Shown: one piece after another, positions 28,795-37,244 of the stretch
Position numbering within the stretch: position 1 is the stretch's first letter
Layout: each line of letters begins with the position of its first letter
NCBI GenBank assembly: GCA_020850995.1
Contig: JADZDP010000134.1
Coordinates: 1 to 51,634, forward strand
From: Deltaproteobacteria bacterium
GTDB taxonomy: Bacteria > Myxococcota > UBA727 > VGSZ01
Length of the DNA: 51,634 nt
Reading direction: 5' to 3'
Made by a program: the position numbers and the translations under genes
Notes under the pieces: model-generated
The model's database searches: none
Seen by the model: the letters and a program-made list of their open reading frames with translations, nothing else
What the model was told of the DNA's origin: nothing

Positions 28795-29538
28795 TCAGCG
28801 CAACGACGCGCCGCTGATGGCGGCCCACACCGCCAGCGCGACCGCGCCGACTCCTAGCACCGCCGCCAGTGCGTAGCCGGCGATGCCGAACCAGAGAAAG
28901 CGGAGCGCCACTTCCGCCTCGGGACGGTCGGCGACGATGAACAGGTCCTCGCCACCATCGAAGCACGGGAGACGATCCGGACCCAACCGGCAGCTGCCGA
29001 GCACGTAGAGCAGCTCGCCGGCGCGCACCACCGTCTCCCGGTAGCGCAGGCTCCGGTTGAACAGCGTGCCCTCGGTGGCGAAATCATAGCGCTCGCCCAA
29101 GCGCTGCTTGAGCTCCTCCGTGGGCGAATTGAGGAAGCCCGAGCTGCCGTGGTGATCGACCTTGAGCACCAGCTCCGCATGCTCGATGTGCACCTCGGCG
29201 CGGTGACCGCCTTGCTCGAGGAAGCAGTCGGCGGCGCGGGTATCGGACACGACCGTCACCCACCGCGTACGGCGCCGTTTGCCGTAGCCGGTGGTCCGTC
29301 GCTCCTGGATGCGGAATGAGTAATAGACGCACGGCATGTCGCTGTAGGGACTGATGAGGGGCGTAAGCGGCGTCGCCACCCGTCCGCGGATCTCGAAGAA
29401 GCCGTTGCCGAGCTCCTTGATGGGCGCCGTCGGCGTGTCACGAATGCGTCGATAGCGTTGCAGCGGCTTGGCTGCGCTCCACGCAACTCCCCCTGCGGCG
29501 GCGACTATCGCGAGGATCAGGATGACGAGGCCCAGCAC
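28795..29538 (-). CDS. GIDE domain membrane protein
   Basis: 247 residues from GTG 29538. A hydrophobic segment at residues 2-22 and another near 212-240 flank a soluble core. The core contains VYYSFRIQERR, a beta-rich stretch with SRYRETVV-like YRETVVRAGELLYVLGSC (about 165-183) and FIVADRPEAEV. This arrangement matches the GIDE domain shared with the mitochondrial E3 ligase MULAN and with bacterial membrane proteins; the RING finger is absent, as in bacterial members. Function unknown. The repeat copy B begins 33 bases upstream of its start. Confidence 0.75.
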   Translation of the reverse strand: MLGLVILILAIVAAAGGVAWSAAKPLQRYRRIRDTPTAPIKELGNGFFEIRGRVATPLTPLISPYSDMPCVYYSFRIQERRTTGYGKRRRTRWVTVVSDTRAADCFLEQGGHRAEVHIEHAELVLKVDHHGSSGFLNSPTEELKQRLGERYDFATEGTLFNRSLRYRETVVRAGELLYVLGSCRLGPDRLPCFDGGEDLFIVADRPEAEVALRFLWFGIAGYALAAVLGVGAVALAVWAAISGASLR

Positions 29539-29571
29539 GGGCTAAAGCATACAGCGGAGCTCGGGTGCAAC

Positions 29572-29680
29572 GATCGAGCCGGGCGCGAGAACTCGCCAGG
29601 AGCGCAACGAGCACCACAGGCGCGTAACGCGTGGTACGCGGCGAGGACGCGACGCACGGATCTTGGCAAGGAGCAAGCTC
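29572..29680 (+). repeat. 109-bp dispersed repeat, copy B
   Basis: Homologous to copy A (27651-27759) but on the opposite strand. The pair therefore forms inverted repeats about 1.8 kb apart that enclose the lipoprotein gene and the GIDE gene. The hairpin-like core is at 29621-29640. Confidence 0.7.
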
Positions 29681-29964
29681 AAGAGGTGGCAGATAGTCGG
29701 GCGTAGGTGCACGGCGCGGCGTCACTTCTCGTGACGGAACAGGGATCCATCTGCCGACGCTCAACACGCGTCCGCACCTGCGGCAAGCACGGTCACCAGA
29801 GGGACACGGACCAGCGACCGGGGCGCCCGATCTCCCTGCTATGGCGACCGGCCCTTGGGGCAGTGCTGCCTCGCTCCACGTGCCCCGCCCTCAGATTCCC
29901 CATCGCGCACGCGGCCGGCCCGAGACTCGCCGACGCGTTCCATGCGCCCTTCGAGGGGCCAATC

Positions 29965-30099
29965 ATGCAGTCGTTGTCGTCTCCGGACACAGTGGTCATC
30001 CGTTTGACCTTGCTCTTCACGCTCGCGCTCATCGCGATGCCGGCCTGCCAGTGCGCGCCCGGTAAGGCGGTCTTGGAGCAGCGTGAAGGTGACTCGTGA
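29965..30099 (+). CDS. Small lipoprotein-like ORF, 44 aa
   Basis: ATG 29965 is preceded by GAGGGG eight bases upstream. The product has a charged start, a hydrophobic helix (IRLTLLFTLALIAMPAC) ending in a lipobox-like MPAC, and then only about 17 more residues. It could be a true small lipoprotein or the surviving 5' end of a longer gene cut off by the insertion debris that follows. The region 29681-29964 before it shows no gene. Confidence 0.45.
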   Translation: MQSLSSPDTVVIRLTLLFTLALIAMPACQCAPGKAVLEQREGDS

Positions 30100-30279
30100 G
30101 TTGGGGCGCAGGGTACCGCGAGGGGCTACTCCTTGGCCTCTGGTAGCAGGCTGAGACCGCATTGCCGTGCGCCGCCTCGTGGTCGTGGCCCCAGGCGCTG
30201 ACGCGTCGCAAGCCAGGGGCGACGACGACGACCACGGCGACAGCAGGTGCACTGCGGCTGTATGAGCCGGTCGGTGGCG

Positions 30280-30862
30280 TCACGCAGCGCATGCCGCATC
30301 CTCGGCGCGAGCGGTTCGTCGGTGTTGTTCGCGGCGGGCGCGGGCGGCCTCGGGCTTGCGATCGCGCTCGACGACGAGGGCCATCTCGCGCCTGACGCGC
30401 CGGTCTGCAGGCGTGACAAGCCGATGGCGCATTGCAGGCGTACCTTGTTGTCGTGCTCGACGAACTCGGCCACGACGCGAATGGCCTCGTCGAAGGACTG
30501 CTGCGACCTTGGCCGGGTCGCGATCGTCTTCAGCGTCTCGTGCCAGCGCTCGATCATGCCGTTGGACTGTGGGCAGTAGGGTGCCGTCCTCACCTGCGTC
30601 ATGCCGAACTCTCGGATGATGCCGTCCTTCCCGACGAGCTTGGCGCGAAGCGCGTCGATCTCGCGTTCGAGCTGGGCCGCCCGGCTCTCGAACATCGTAC
30701 TGTTGGACTCGAGCGCGGCGCCCATGTTCTCGATGAGCTGCCGGTACCAGCCATCGCATACGCTCGGCTGGAACCCGAACTCGTCGCACAGGTGATGAAG
30801 GTGCTCCCGCGCGCCGGGCTTGGCGAGGCCGTGAAGCGACCGGTCAAGCCCGCTGCCAAGAT
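30280..30862 (-). pseudogene. IS3-family transposase remnant (OrfA tail fused to OrfB tail, frameshifted)
   Basis: Reading the minus strand, an OrfA-like piece (LCDEFGFQPSVCDGWYRQLI, then a coiled coil ending LRAKLVGKDGIIRE) runs directly into the C-terminal OrfB/integrase segment (TQVRTAPYCPQSNGMIERWH, then AIRVVAEFVEHDNKVRLQ). The intervening part, including the first two catalytic Asp residues of the DDE core, is missing, so an internal deletion has occurred. After ...CAIG the frame shifts (one base lost near 30417-30421) and continues in another frame as LVTPADRRVRREMALVVERD to the stop at 30280. The element cannot encode an active transposase. I could not define its terminal repeats. Confidence 0.75.
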
Positions 30863-30931
30863 CACCGGGCGCCCGCTGGAGCGCGTCGACACCATAGTCG
30901 CGGGTGCGCGCGGCGGCTCATCCCCGTGGGA

Positions 30932-30949
30932 GGGTCTGTCGCCAGACCC
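30932..30949. repeat. Dispersed hairpin, copy 1
   Basis: GGGTCTGTCGCCAGACCC is a perfect seven-base stem with loop TCGC. The flanking GGGAG is shared with a second copy at 36545-36562. It behaves like a REP-type palindrome in intergenic sequence. Confidence 0.6.
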
Positions 30950-31024
30950 GCACCCGCACCCGCAGCCGCCGAGGCCGCGAGCTTCGCTCGCTCGCCAGGG
31001 GCGGCCGTGCGGCGCACGCCGGCG

Positions 31025-31215
31025 TAGGGCGTGTCCCTGAAATCAGAAAGGCCCCCTCCAGGCCTGAGCGTGACGTCGCCAAACCGCTCCCCCGAGATCG
31101 GGGGAGCCCCCAAGGCGCCGAGGGGCCGCCCCCGATTTCGGGGGAGGAGTCGCGATCCCATGCGGCTTGACGAGGGAGGGGGCTTCAGGCGTCACGAGCT
31201 CAGGGACAGGCCCTA
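31025..31215. mobile_element. MITE-like element with TA-flanked terminal inverted repeats
   Basis: The left end AGGGCGTGTCCCTGA (31026-31040) and right end TCAGGGACAGGCCCT (31200-31214) are inverted repeats with one mismatch, both flanked by TA. The two arms remain similar inwards: each holds GCCCCCTCC and a hairpin (CTCCCCCGAGATCGGGGGAG at 31088-31107; CCCCCGATTTCGGGGG at 31130-31145). The arms meet at the palindrome GGCGCC (31114-31119). The element is about 190 bases and noncoding. TA flanks suggest a non-autonomous relative of IS630/Tc1-type elements (inference). Confidence 0.72.
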
Positions 31216-31299
31216 GCCGGACGCGGGGCCCCCACCCAAGACTTCGATCATTCGGGATCCGAGCCTGTTGGGAGATGTGGTGGGCTGAAGCTTCGAGCG

Positions 31300-31535
31300 A
31301 TCCTCCTTCGACGAGGCACTCGTCGCAGCACGCGCCGCAGGGAACGGGGCGACGTCGCGCGAGCATGCCGCGCCCGAGGTACTCCGATACTCGCGCGCCA
31401 CGAAGGCCGGCAGCGCCGCGCCGTGCGTCGAGCGGGCGCGCGCCTCCTCGAGGATGCTCGGCAGCTGCGCGCGCACCGCACGGCGGAGTTGCGTGTGCTC
31501 GGGCGACCGCGGCGCGTAGCTCGGCGCAAGCTGCC
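31300..31535 (-). pseudogene. IS91-type transposase N-terminal remnant
   Basis: A minus-strand frame contains APRSPEHTQLRRAVRAQL, then ALPAFVAREYR, which resembles the start of IS91-family transposases (helical segment before the zinc-binding domain). Near 31380-31393 the match jumps to another frame reading EYLGRGMLARRRPVPCGACC and then DECLVE, the expected Cys-rich zinc-binding piece. The remainder of the transposase is absent. Frameshifted and truncated. Nothing else recognisable lies between 31216 and 31780. Confidence 0.4.
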
Positions 31536-31754
31536 GCGCCCACCGCGGGCTCCCACGCCTGCCCATCGCCGTCACGGTTGCCCGGGGGTGGCTTCGTGCA
31601 CGGGCGCTCCGATGGGTCCGCCAAGGATCCCGCGCTCGGCCCTGGCCTCCCTTGCAGCTGCAGCTCCACCAGTCCCCGTCAAGCGCCGAGCACGAGGGTG
31701 GGTTCGCGAGAGCGCCCATCCGGGTGGCCACCATGAAGCGGAGACCTTCGTTCT

Positions 31755-31775
31755 GCGCCCGGGTGCGGCGGGCGC
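31755..31775 (-). terminator. Hairpin downstream of the 240-aa protein gene
   Basis: GCGCCCG (31755-31761) pairs with CGGGCGC (31769-31775). It lies seven bases past the stop of the minus-strand gene at 31782. The same hairpin and flanks recur at 16760-16780. Confidence 0.5.
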
Positions 31776-31781
31776 GGTGCC

Positions 31782-32504
31782 TCACCGACGTGAGGCCGGC
31801 CCCGTCGTCGCCCGCAGCGCCGCCAAGGCGGCGCGCTCGAGCACGATGCGCTCCGCGGCGGCGGCCAGCGCGCGGTCGCCCTTGAGCGTGGCCTTGAGCT
31901 CTGGCACCGAGACCGCCGCGGTGCGCGCCAGCTCCGCCAAGAAGGGCTCAACCTGTTCGGCGCGCAGCACCTTCGGCGCGCTCTGGAGCAGCGCCAGGGA
32001 GCGGCGCAACCGCGCCTCGGTCTCGTCGCGCATGGCGCCGTCGCTGAGCCAGAGCGCGAGTGCGTCACGTTGCAGGCCCTCGTCGAGCTTGAGCTCCTTG
32101 AGCGCGGGCTCCTCGAGGCGCTGCCAGCGCGCTTGCATCTCAGCGTCGACATCCGCGGGAGTGATCGTCACGCCAAGTCGCTGCGCCAGCGCGTCGACAG
32201 CGCGGGCGTCTTCCGGCGACAGCGTGGGCACCTCAAAGGGCGACGCCGTTCCCACGTCGGCGCGCCGCACGCGGACGAGCAGCACGGCCGGCGCCGCGCG
32301 CAAGCCCGGGTCGGGGTGATCCTTAGCCAGGCCGAGCTCGACGCGGGCGACCGCGCCAAGCGGCAGGTGCTCGAGCTCGCGCAAGAGCGCGGGCTCGAGG
32401 CTCTCCATCGGCACCGCACGCCGCACACCACCGCGCACGAGGCGACCGCGGGCGAAGGTGACAACGTCGACAACTCGGGCGGCGCCGTCGCTGAGCTTGG
32501 TCAT
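31782..32504 (-). CDS. Unknown 240-aa protein
   Basis: 240 residues from ATG 32504. The N-terminal 80 residues are beta-rich (VVDVVTFARGRLVRGGVRRAV, then LEHLPLGAVARVELGLA), the rest is helical with many Ala/Leu/Glu/Arg. No signal peptide. It lies 19 bases downstream of the His-rich protein gene on the same strand, so they are likely one operon. A copy of its last 30 codons plus downstream hairpin exists at 16752-16877. No family recognised. Confidence 0.65.
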   Translation of the reverse strand: MTKLSDGAARVVDVVTFARGRLVRGGVRRAVPMESLEPALLRELEHLPLGAVARVELGLAKDHPDPGLRAAPAVLLVRVRRADVGTASPFEVPTLSPEDARAVDALAQRLGVTITPADVDAEMQARWQRLEEPALKELKLDEGLQRDALALWLSDGAMRDETEARLRRSLALLQSAPKVLRAEQVEPFLAELARTAAVSVPELKATLKGDRALAAAAERIVLERAALAALRATTGPASRR

Positions 32505-32523
32505 GGCGACGGGTCCATCGGGT

Positions 32524-33435
32524 TCACAGGAAGGTGGAAAGGAGCGCGCCACCCGTGGCAATGGCGGCGCCGAGCTGGCTGGCGATGGGGATGTTCGTCG
32601 CTGACACCGCCGAGCCGAGCGCCGAGATGCCCGCTGCGACCTTCTTGCTCGTGCTCGCCTTCGAGTCAGCGATGACACCGGCGGCCCAGACGGCGTCGGC
32701 GGCCGCCGCCGCGACGTTCAAGCCGGGTGTGAAGCGCGCGCCCACCTTCGCCAACGCCATGCCCGACTTCGCCGCGCCGATGGTGAGTGAGCTGGCGAAG
32801 CCCACCGAGCCCGCCGCCATGGTCACGTTCTCGGCCGTGGTGTCAGCGATGGCCTTCTTCACGTCTTTGACGGCGAAGTAGGTGGCGCCCGGGACGAGTG
32901 CCACGCTCACGACCCCACCGAGGAGCTGCCCGCCGCTGTGACCACCGTGGTGCCCCCCAGCCGCGCTCAGCCTTTTCGCGTCGTGCGCATGCTTGAGATG
33001 GTGCGTGGTCTCAACGGCGTGGCCGGTCTGCTCCGTGAGGTGGAGCGCGTGGTCGACGCCGTGGCCGTGTGCGTCCATGGTGCGGGTGAAGGCGTGGGCA
33101 CCGACAAGGGTGTTGCGCGCCAGCGCGTCCTTCTTGTCGAGGATGGCGTGGTCGAGCGAAGGCTCGGGGTCACCGGCAGAGTATATGGCGCTGGCGTCGC
33201 CGTGCCCCTGCGGCAAGGGCGGCTCGTTCCTGCCGTGGCCGCTGTTGCCGCCGATGGTTCGGGTGCGCTGCGACGCGGTGCGCTGCGTCGCCTCGTCGAG
33301 CTCGTCGGCGCCAATGGGCACGTAGACCTCGTCGGCTCCCGTGGTCTTTGCGCTGCTGGCCGTGGGCAACGAATCGCTCGCGCCGCGAACCGCCGGGCGC
33401 GTGCCTGTGCTCTGCTTGGGAATGACCGTCGCCAT
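32524..33435 (-). CDS. His-rich protein with glycine/alanine hydrophobic C-terminal region
   Basis: 303 residues from ATG 33435, preceded by a clear GGAGGA ribosome binding site. The N-terminal half is hydrophilic with no signal peptide; residues about 115-180 are His-rich (DAHGHGVDHALHL, TTHHLKHAHDAK, GGHHGGHSGG). The C-terminal 130 residues are Gly/Ala/Ser/Val-rich with several moderately hydrophobic helices (LLGGVVSVALVPGATYF, LGSAVSATNIPIASQLGAAI). This arrangement resembles leaderless secreted or membrane-inserting proteins, but I recognise no family. Metal binding through the His cluster is possible. Confidence 0.7.
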   Translation of the reverse strand: MATVIPKQSTGTRPAVRGASDSLPTASSAKTTGADEVYVPIGADELDEATQRTASQRTRTIGGNSGHGRNEPPLPQGHGDASAIYSAGDPEPSLDHAILDKKDALARNTLVGAHAFTRTMDAHGHGVDHALHLTEQTGHAVETTHHLKHAHDAKRLSAAGGHHGGHSGGQLLGGVVSVALVPGATYFAVKDVKKAIADTTAENVTMAAGSVGFASSLTIGAAKSGMALAKVGARFTPGLNVAAAAADAVWAAGVIADSKASTSKKVAAGISALGSAVSATNIPIASQLGAAIATGGALLSTFL

Positions 33436-33671
33436 TGCGTCCTCCTCGCTCCCAGCCCTAGGGCCGTCTCCCCCTGGGCCCTGCTCCCCTGGGTGGACGG
33501 CACCCACCCTCGCGCGTACGTGCCCGCAAGTGCCGGCGCGGCGCGCCCAAGGCGCGGAGGCCGCGTGCAGACCGCGGTGTTCTTACACCGTTCGTGCCGC
33601 GGTGACGTGACCGCGATCAAGCGCCGGCGCGGGCACGAATGGCGAGGGTGAGGAGGCGTTGATGGGCGGCG

Positions 33672-33838
33672 CTAGAGAGCTCGTTTCATAACCCCGGACC
33701 GAGCGGGCGCGCGCCAAGCTGGCGAGAACAAGGCGCGAGGAGCCGGCCATCCTCGACGGATGGACGGCCCGCAGCAACGCAGTGATCGCAAGCTTGGCGC
33801 GATGCACGCGACGGCAGGGGTTATGAAACGAGCTCTAG
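33672..33838. mobile_element. MITE-like element with GAGCTCGTTTCATAACCCC termini
   Basis: The left end (33672-33695) and right end (33817-33838) are inverted repeats sharing GAGCTCGTTTCATAACCCC, and both are bordered by CTAG. The left copy has two extra bases (AG). The interior of about 120 bases is noncoding and also partly self-complementary (GCCAAGCTGGCG-like against CAAGCTTGGCGCG). Size, termini and CTAG flanks suggest a non-autonomous element mobilised by an IS5-type transposase that targets YTAR sites (inference). Confidence 0.75.
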
Positions 33839-33924
33839 GGGTTTCCTGCACGGCGGGCTCGGGCGCGCATCCGCCGTACCTGCGTGAGCGCATTGCGCGC
33901 TCTTTCGCGAGGACCTAAGGAATC

Positions 33925-36405
33925 ATGATGATCGGTCGATTCCTTACTCTCCTGCTCTCTGCCCACCTACTGCTCGCCGGCTGCCCCGAGCAGGCGCCTG
34001 CCGAAGGAGAAGGTGAAGGAGAAGGCGAAGGTGAAGGCGAAGGCGAAGGCGAGGGCGAGACGCCGCCCGGCGCGCCGGTGATGGTCGTCATCACGCCCGG
34101 CGGCGTGCTGCTCACTCCCTCGACGCCCGAGCAGAGCCTGCGCGCCCGCGTGCTCGACGCCGCGGGCATCGAGGTCGGCGCGACGGTGCAGTGGGCCTCG
34201 GCCGCGCCCGACACCATCGCGGTGGACGCCGATGGCCGAGTGACGAGCCTGGTGCAGGTGGGCTCCGCCCTCATCACCGCCACGGCCACCACCGCCGACG
34301 GGACGACCTTGACCGGCGAGGTGCTGGCCATCGCGGCGGTGCCCGCGGCGGGCGCGGTGCTGATCGACGACGACAACGTGGTGGGCGAGCCCGAGCTTCT
34401 GGCCCCCGACGAGGAGCCGCGACCGGGCGCGCGCTATCAGGTCACGCTCACCGGGGTCACGCCGCCCGTCGGCGCCATCGTCATTTGCACGGGCGACAAG
34501 CCGGTGAGCGGCCGCGTCGTCGCCATCGACGGCGAGCGCGTGACCTTGGAGCTCGTGACCATCGACGAGCTCTTCGAGGAGCTCGACTTCCGCGCCACGC
34601 TCGATCTCTCGCGCGCGCCCTTCTCGATCTCCCCCGAGGTCCAACAGGCCTTCACCTGGGAGCGCCTGCCGGACGGCTCGCTGCGCTTCACGCCGCGTGA
34701 GCTGCCCATCTCGAACGCCCTCGTCGCGCGCTTCCCGCTCGGGCCCTTTCAGTGCGAGGCCGACGGCGCCGCCGTGCAGATCGACTTGCTCGCGTCGGAG
34801 CTCACCATCTCCCCCAACCTCTCCTACGACGTGAGCTGGAACGACGACGAGAAGCGGGTGCTGGTGCTCGGCCAACCGCGCGTCAACCTCAAGGTGAAGC
34901 CGGTGGCAGCGGTGGCGCTCTCGGGCTCCGTCACGTGCAAGCTCGAGCTCGCCAAGCTGTACGTCTCGGTGCCGGTCGCCATTGGCTACCTCGTGGGCGC
35001 CACGGTGCCGCTGGGCGCCGGCTTCGCGATCGAGGGTGAGATCCCGGTCGCCGAGGTAGGCGCCGAGTTCGAGAGCGAGGTCGGCGCCGATGCGCGCTTC
35101 GGCTTCATCTGCAACCCCGACTGCAGCGCGGTCACCGAGTTCGAGCTCGTCGCCACCGGCAACGCCAAGCCCGTCGTCGGGGCCGACACGCTCGACCTGC
35201 ATCCGATCATCAAGCCGACCCTCGGGGCCTTCCTCTACGCCGACATCGAGGGCGGCGCGCGCTTCTGGAGTCGGTGGCGCGTGCGCGCCATCGAGTGCAG
35301 CGCGGGGCTCGAGCTCTCGGGCACCCTCGCCAGGGACGAGGACCAAGCGGCGGACACGGACCTCAAAGGGGAGTACGTGCTGGAGCTCTTCGCCAAGGTC
35401 GGCGCCGGCCGCAACCTCACATCCTTCATGGAGTCGCTGCACCTGAGCCTGGCCTCACTCAGCTTCGAGTACCGCACGCCGCTCGGCGCCTCACCCGCCG
35501 CGCTCAGCGTCAAGGCCGATCGCGAGGACTACGAGCCCTTCGAGCAGGTCAACTTCGAGGTCAAGCTCGACCCGGCGAGCGTCGACTTCCCCGTCGTCGG
35601 CTACAACGTGGCCGCGGTGCGCGTGTACCGCCGCAACGGCAACACCTTGGTCCTGGCGAACGAGGTGCAGGCCGCGCCGGGCCAGACCGACTTCACGGTG
35701 AGCTGGGTGGCGTCGGAGACCGGGAGCATCGCGGGCAACTTCGTCGCCTTCGTCGACACCATGCTAGTCCCTGACTACCGCTTCGAGCTCGACGACGCGG
35801 AGCCGACGACGCTGGTGACAGCGAGCCTCACGACCACCCACCGCTACGAGTCGACCCTGACGGTGACCGAGGGCTCCAGCCCCTTCACCTCGCACAACCT
35901 CGAGACGCAAGAGGTCACCTACTCCCTGCGCCAGATCTCGGGCACCGCGACCAGCAAGACCTTCGTGATCACGGGCGGCACGGCGACCGTCTCCGAGAGC
36001 TACGACTACGTCGTGACGCCCACCTCCCACGGCAGCGGGGAGTGCACCTATGACGAGCGATTCGAGACCCACGAGACCGTCGAGGGTATGGGGACGCCCC
36101 AGGGCGGTGAGGTGTGGATCGGCGTTGGCGACGAGCCCGGGACCTTCGTGATGGACTGCACGAATGACCAGCTACGCATCCCCGCGACGCTCCGTGGCGT
36201 GTTCAAGGCGATCTACAACTTCACGGGGACAGACGAGACGTGCCGTACCCCGGTGGATGACCCGTACGAGGAATACACCGAGGTGAGCATCGAGGATATC
36301 GAAGAGGAGGGGACGGGCGCCGATGACTTCAGCAGCGCCGGCGGCAGCGTGACCTACTCGAACGACACCTCTTCCACCACGATCACCTGGCAGTTTTCCA
36401 TGTGA
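33925..36405 (+). CDS. Large lipoprotein with GE linker and Ig-like region
   Basis: 826 residues from ATG 33925 (ATG 33928 is possible) with AAGG just upstream. The leader FLTLLLSAHLLLAGC ends in a lipobox. A GE-repeat linker occupies about residues 27-46. Residues about 52-125 resemble a Big_2-type bacterial Ig fold (VVITPGGVLLTPS, then VQWASAAPDTIAVDADGRVT). The long remainder is beta-rich with several Cys residues and no family I recognise; a DYEPFEQVNFEVKLDP segment near 535 looks like another Ig-type module. Probably outer-membrane-attached. It starts 86 bases after the MITE. Confidence 0.78.
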   Translation: MMIGRFLTLLLSAHLLLAGCPEQAPAEGEGEGEGEGEGEGEGEGETPPGAPVMVVITPGGVLLTPSTPEQSLRARVLDAAGIEVGATVQWASAAPDTIAVDADGRVTSLVQVGSALITATATTADGTTLTGEVLAIAAVPAAGAVLIDDDNVVGEPELLAPDEEPRPGARYQVTLTGVTPPVGAIVICTGDKPVSGRVVAIDGERVTLELVTIDELFEELDFRATLDLSRAPFSISPEVQQAFTWERLPDGSLRFTPRELPISNALVARFPLGPFQCEADGAAVQIDLLASELTISPNLSYDVSWNDDEKRVLVLGQPRVNLKVKPVAAVALSGSVTCKLELAKLYVSVPVAIGYLVGATVPLGAGFAIEGEIPVAEVGAEFESEVGADARFGFICNPDCSAVTEFELVATGNAKPVVGADTLDLHPIIKPTLGAFLYADIEGGARFWSRWRVRAIECSAGLELSGTLARDEDQAADTDLKGEYVLELFAKVGAGRNLTSFMESLHLSLASLSFEYRTPLGASPAALSVKADREDYEPFEQVNFEVKLDPASVDFPVVGYNVAAVRVYRRNGNTLVLANEVQAAPGQTDFTVSWVASETGSIAGNFVAFVDTMLVPDYRFELDDAEPTTLVTASLTTTHRYESTLTVTEGSSPFTSHNLETQEVTYSLRQISGTATSKTFVITGGTATVSESYDYVVTPTSHGSGECTYDERFETHETVEGMGTPQGGEVWIGVGDEPGTFVMDCTNDQLRIPATLRGVFKAIYNFTGTDETCRTPVDDPYEEYTEVSIEDIEEEGTGADDFSSAGGSVTYSNDTSSTTITWQFSM
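34000..34062 (+). repeat. Tandem repeat coding for Gly-Glu linker
   Basis: Ten or so GAAGGN/GAGGGC hexamers encode the GE linker of the large lipoprotein. Third-base variation (GGA, GGC, GGT) shows that this array is older or under less slippage than the array at 18492-18569. Confidence 0.9.
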
Positions 36406-36544
36406 GCATGGCGCGGGAGCTCGTGCTCCACGAGCCCGTCGCCGCGGCGGAGCGTACCGGGCGCGCCATGCGCGGTGCTGGGCCAAGCTCGCATCCCCGG
36501 CCTCGCTGAACGCCGTTCATCAAGGTCGGGGATGTCCCCTGGGA

Positions 36545-36562
36545 GGGTCTGTCGCCAGGCCC
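36545..36562. repeat. Dispersed hairpin, copy 2
   Basis: GGGTCTGTCGCCAGGCCC matches copy 1 at 30932-30949 with one change, which gives a G-T pair in the stem. The upstream GGGAG is also shared. It lies immediately before a gene that lacks a normal start. Confidence 0.6.
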
Positions 36563-36583
36563 ACCTTCCGCGAGCATCATTCC

Positions 36584-37207
36584 TTGCAGTGGCAGCGCGA
36601 GGTGCGCGCGTACACGGCCGAGGTGCTCAATCGTGCCAGCGCCCTGCCCGAGGGTGCACCCTTGCAGAGCCACGTGCGCTTCTCGTGGAGCTTCGATCGA
36701 CGCGAGCTCACCGGTGGCAATCGCGTCACCATCGACCTGGAGAGCGTGCTCCCCGACGGACGCGTGGTGCGATCGCAGGAGATCGGCGGCGAGGTCGTGC
36801 TGTGCGACGACGGTAACGCGACGAGCAGCCTCGGCGTGCTCGCCCTCACCGGCCTGGGCACCGGCCTCGGCGTCGACCTCGCGATGCTCGCGCTGGGGGC
36901 AACGCTGAACCCCATCGGCTGGGGGCTCCTCGGCGGCGCGCTGCTGCTCGCGGCCTCCGCCACCGGCGCAGGCATCGTCGTCGACGTCGGCCGCGTCAAG
37001 GCGGCGGAGCAGCGCTGGTCCGACCTCTACCTGATCGCGCTCGCGCGCCATGCCGCCGACGTGCGCAGCGTCGTGGTCGACAGCGCCGTCCCAGCGCTGA
37101 GCGCGCCGCCGATCGAAGGTGCTGCCGCAGAGCGATGGCCGCCTGTCCCGCCCGAGGTCGAGGCTGTGCGGCAGGCGCGCCAGCAGGACAAGGACCAACC
37201 CGGCTGA
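36584..37207 (+). pseudogene. Membrane protein, apparently 5'-truncated
   Basis: An open frame of 207 residues starts at TTG 36584, but coding-like sequence in the same frame extends upstream (TFREHHSLQWQREVRAYTAE) into the dispersed hairpin at 36545-36562 with no sensible start or ribosome binding site. Residues about 85-135 form two Gly/Leu/Ala-rich membrane segments (LGVLALTGLGTGLGVDLAML and WGLLGGALLLAASATGAGIV). The C-terminus is hydrophilic. A 5' part was probably lost in the rearrangement that left the hairpin. An intact short gene with TTG start remains possible. Confidence 0.5.
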
Positions 37208-37244
37208 CACCACCGTCCTTGGGGTCGCCGGCCGACCTGCTGGG

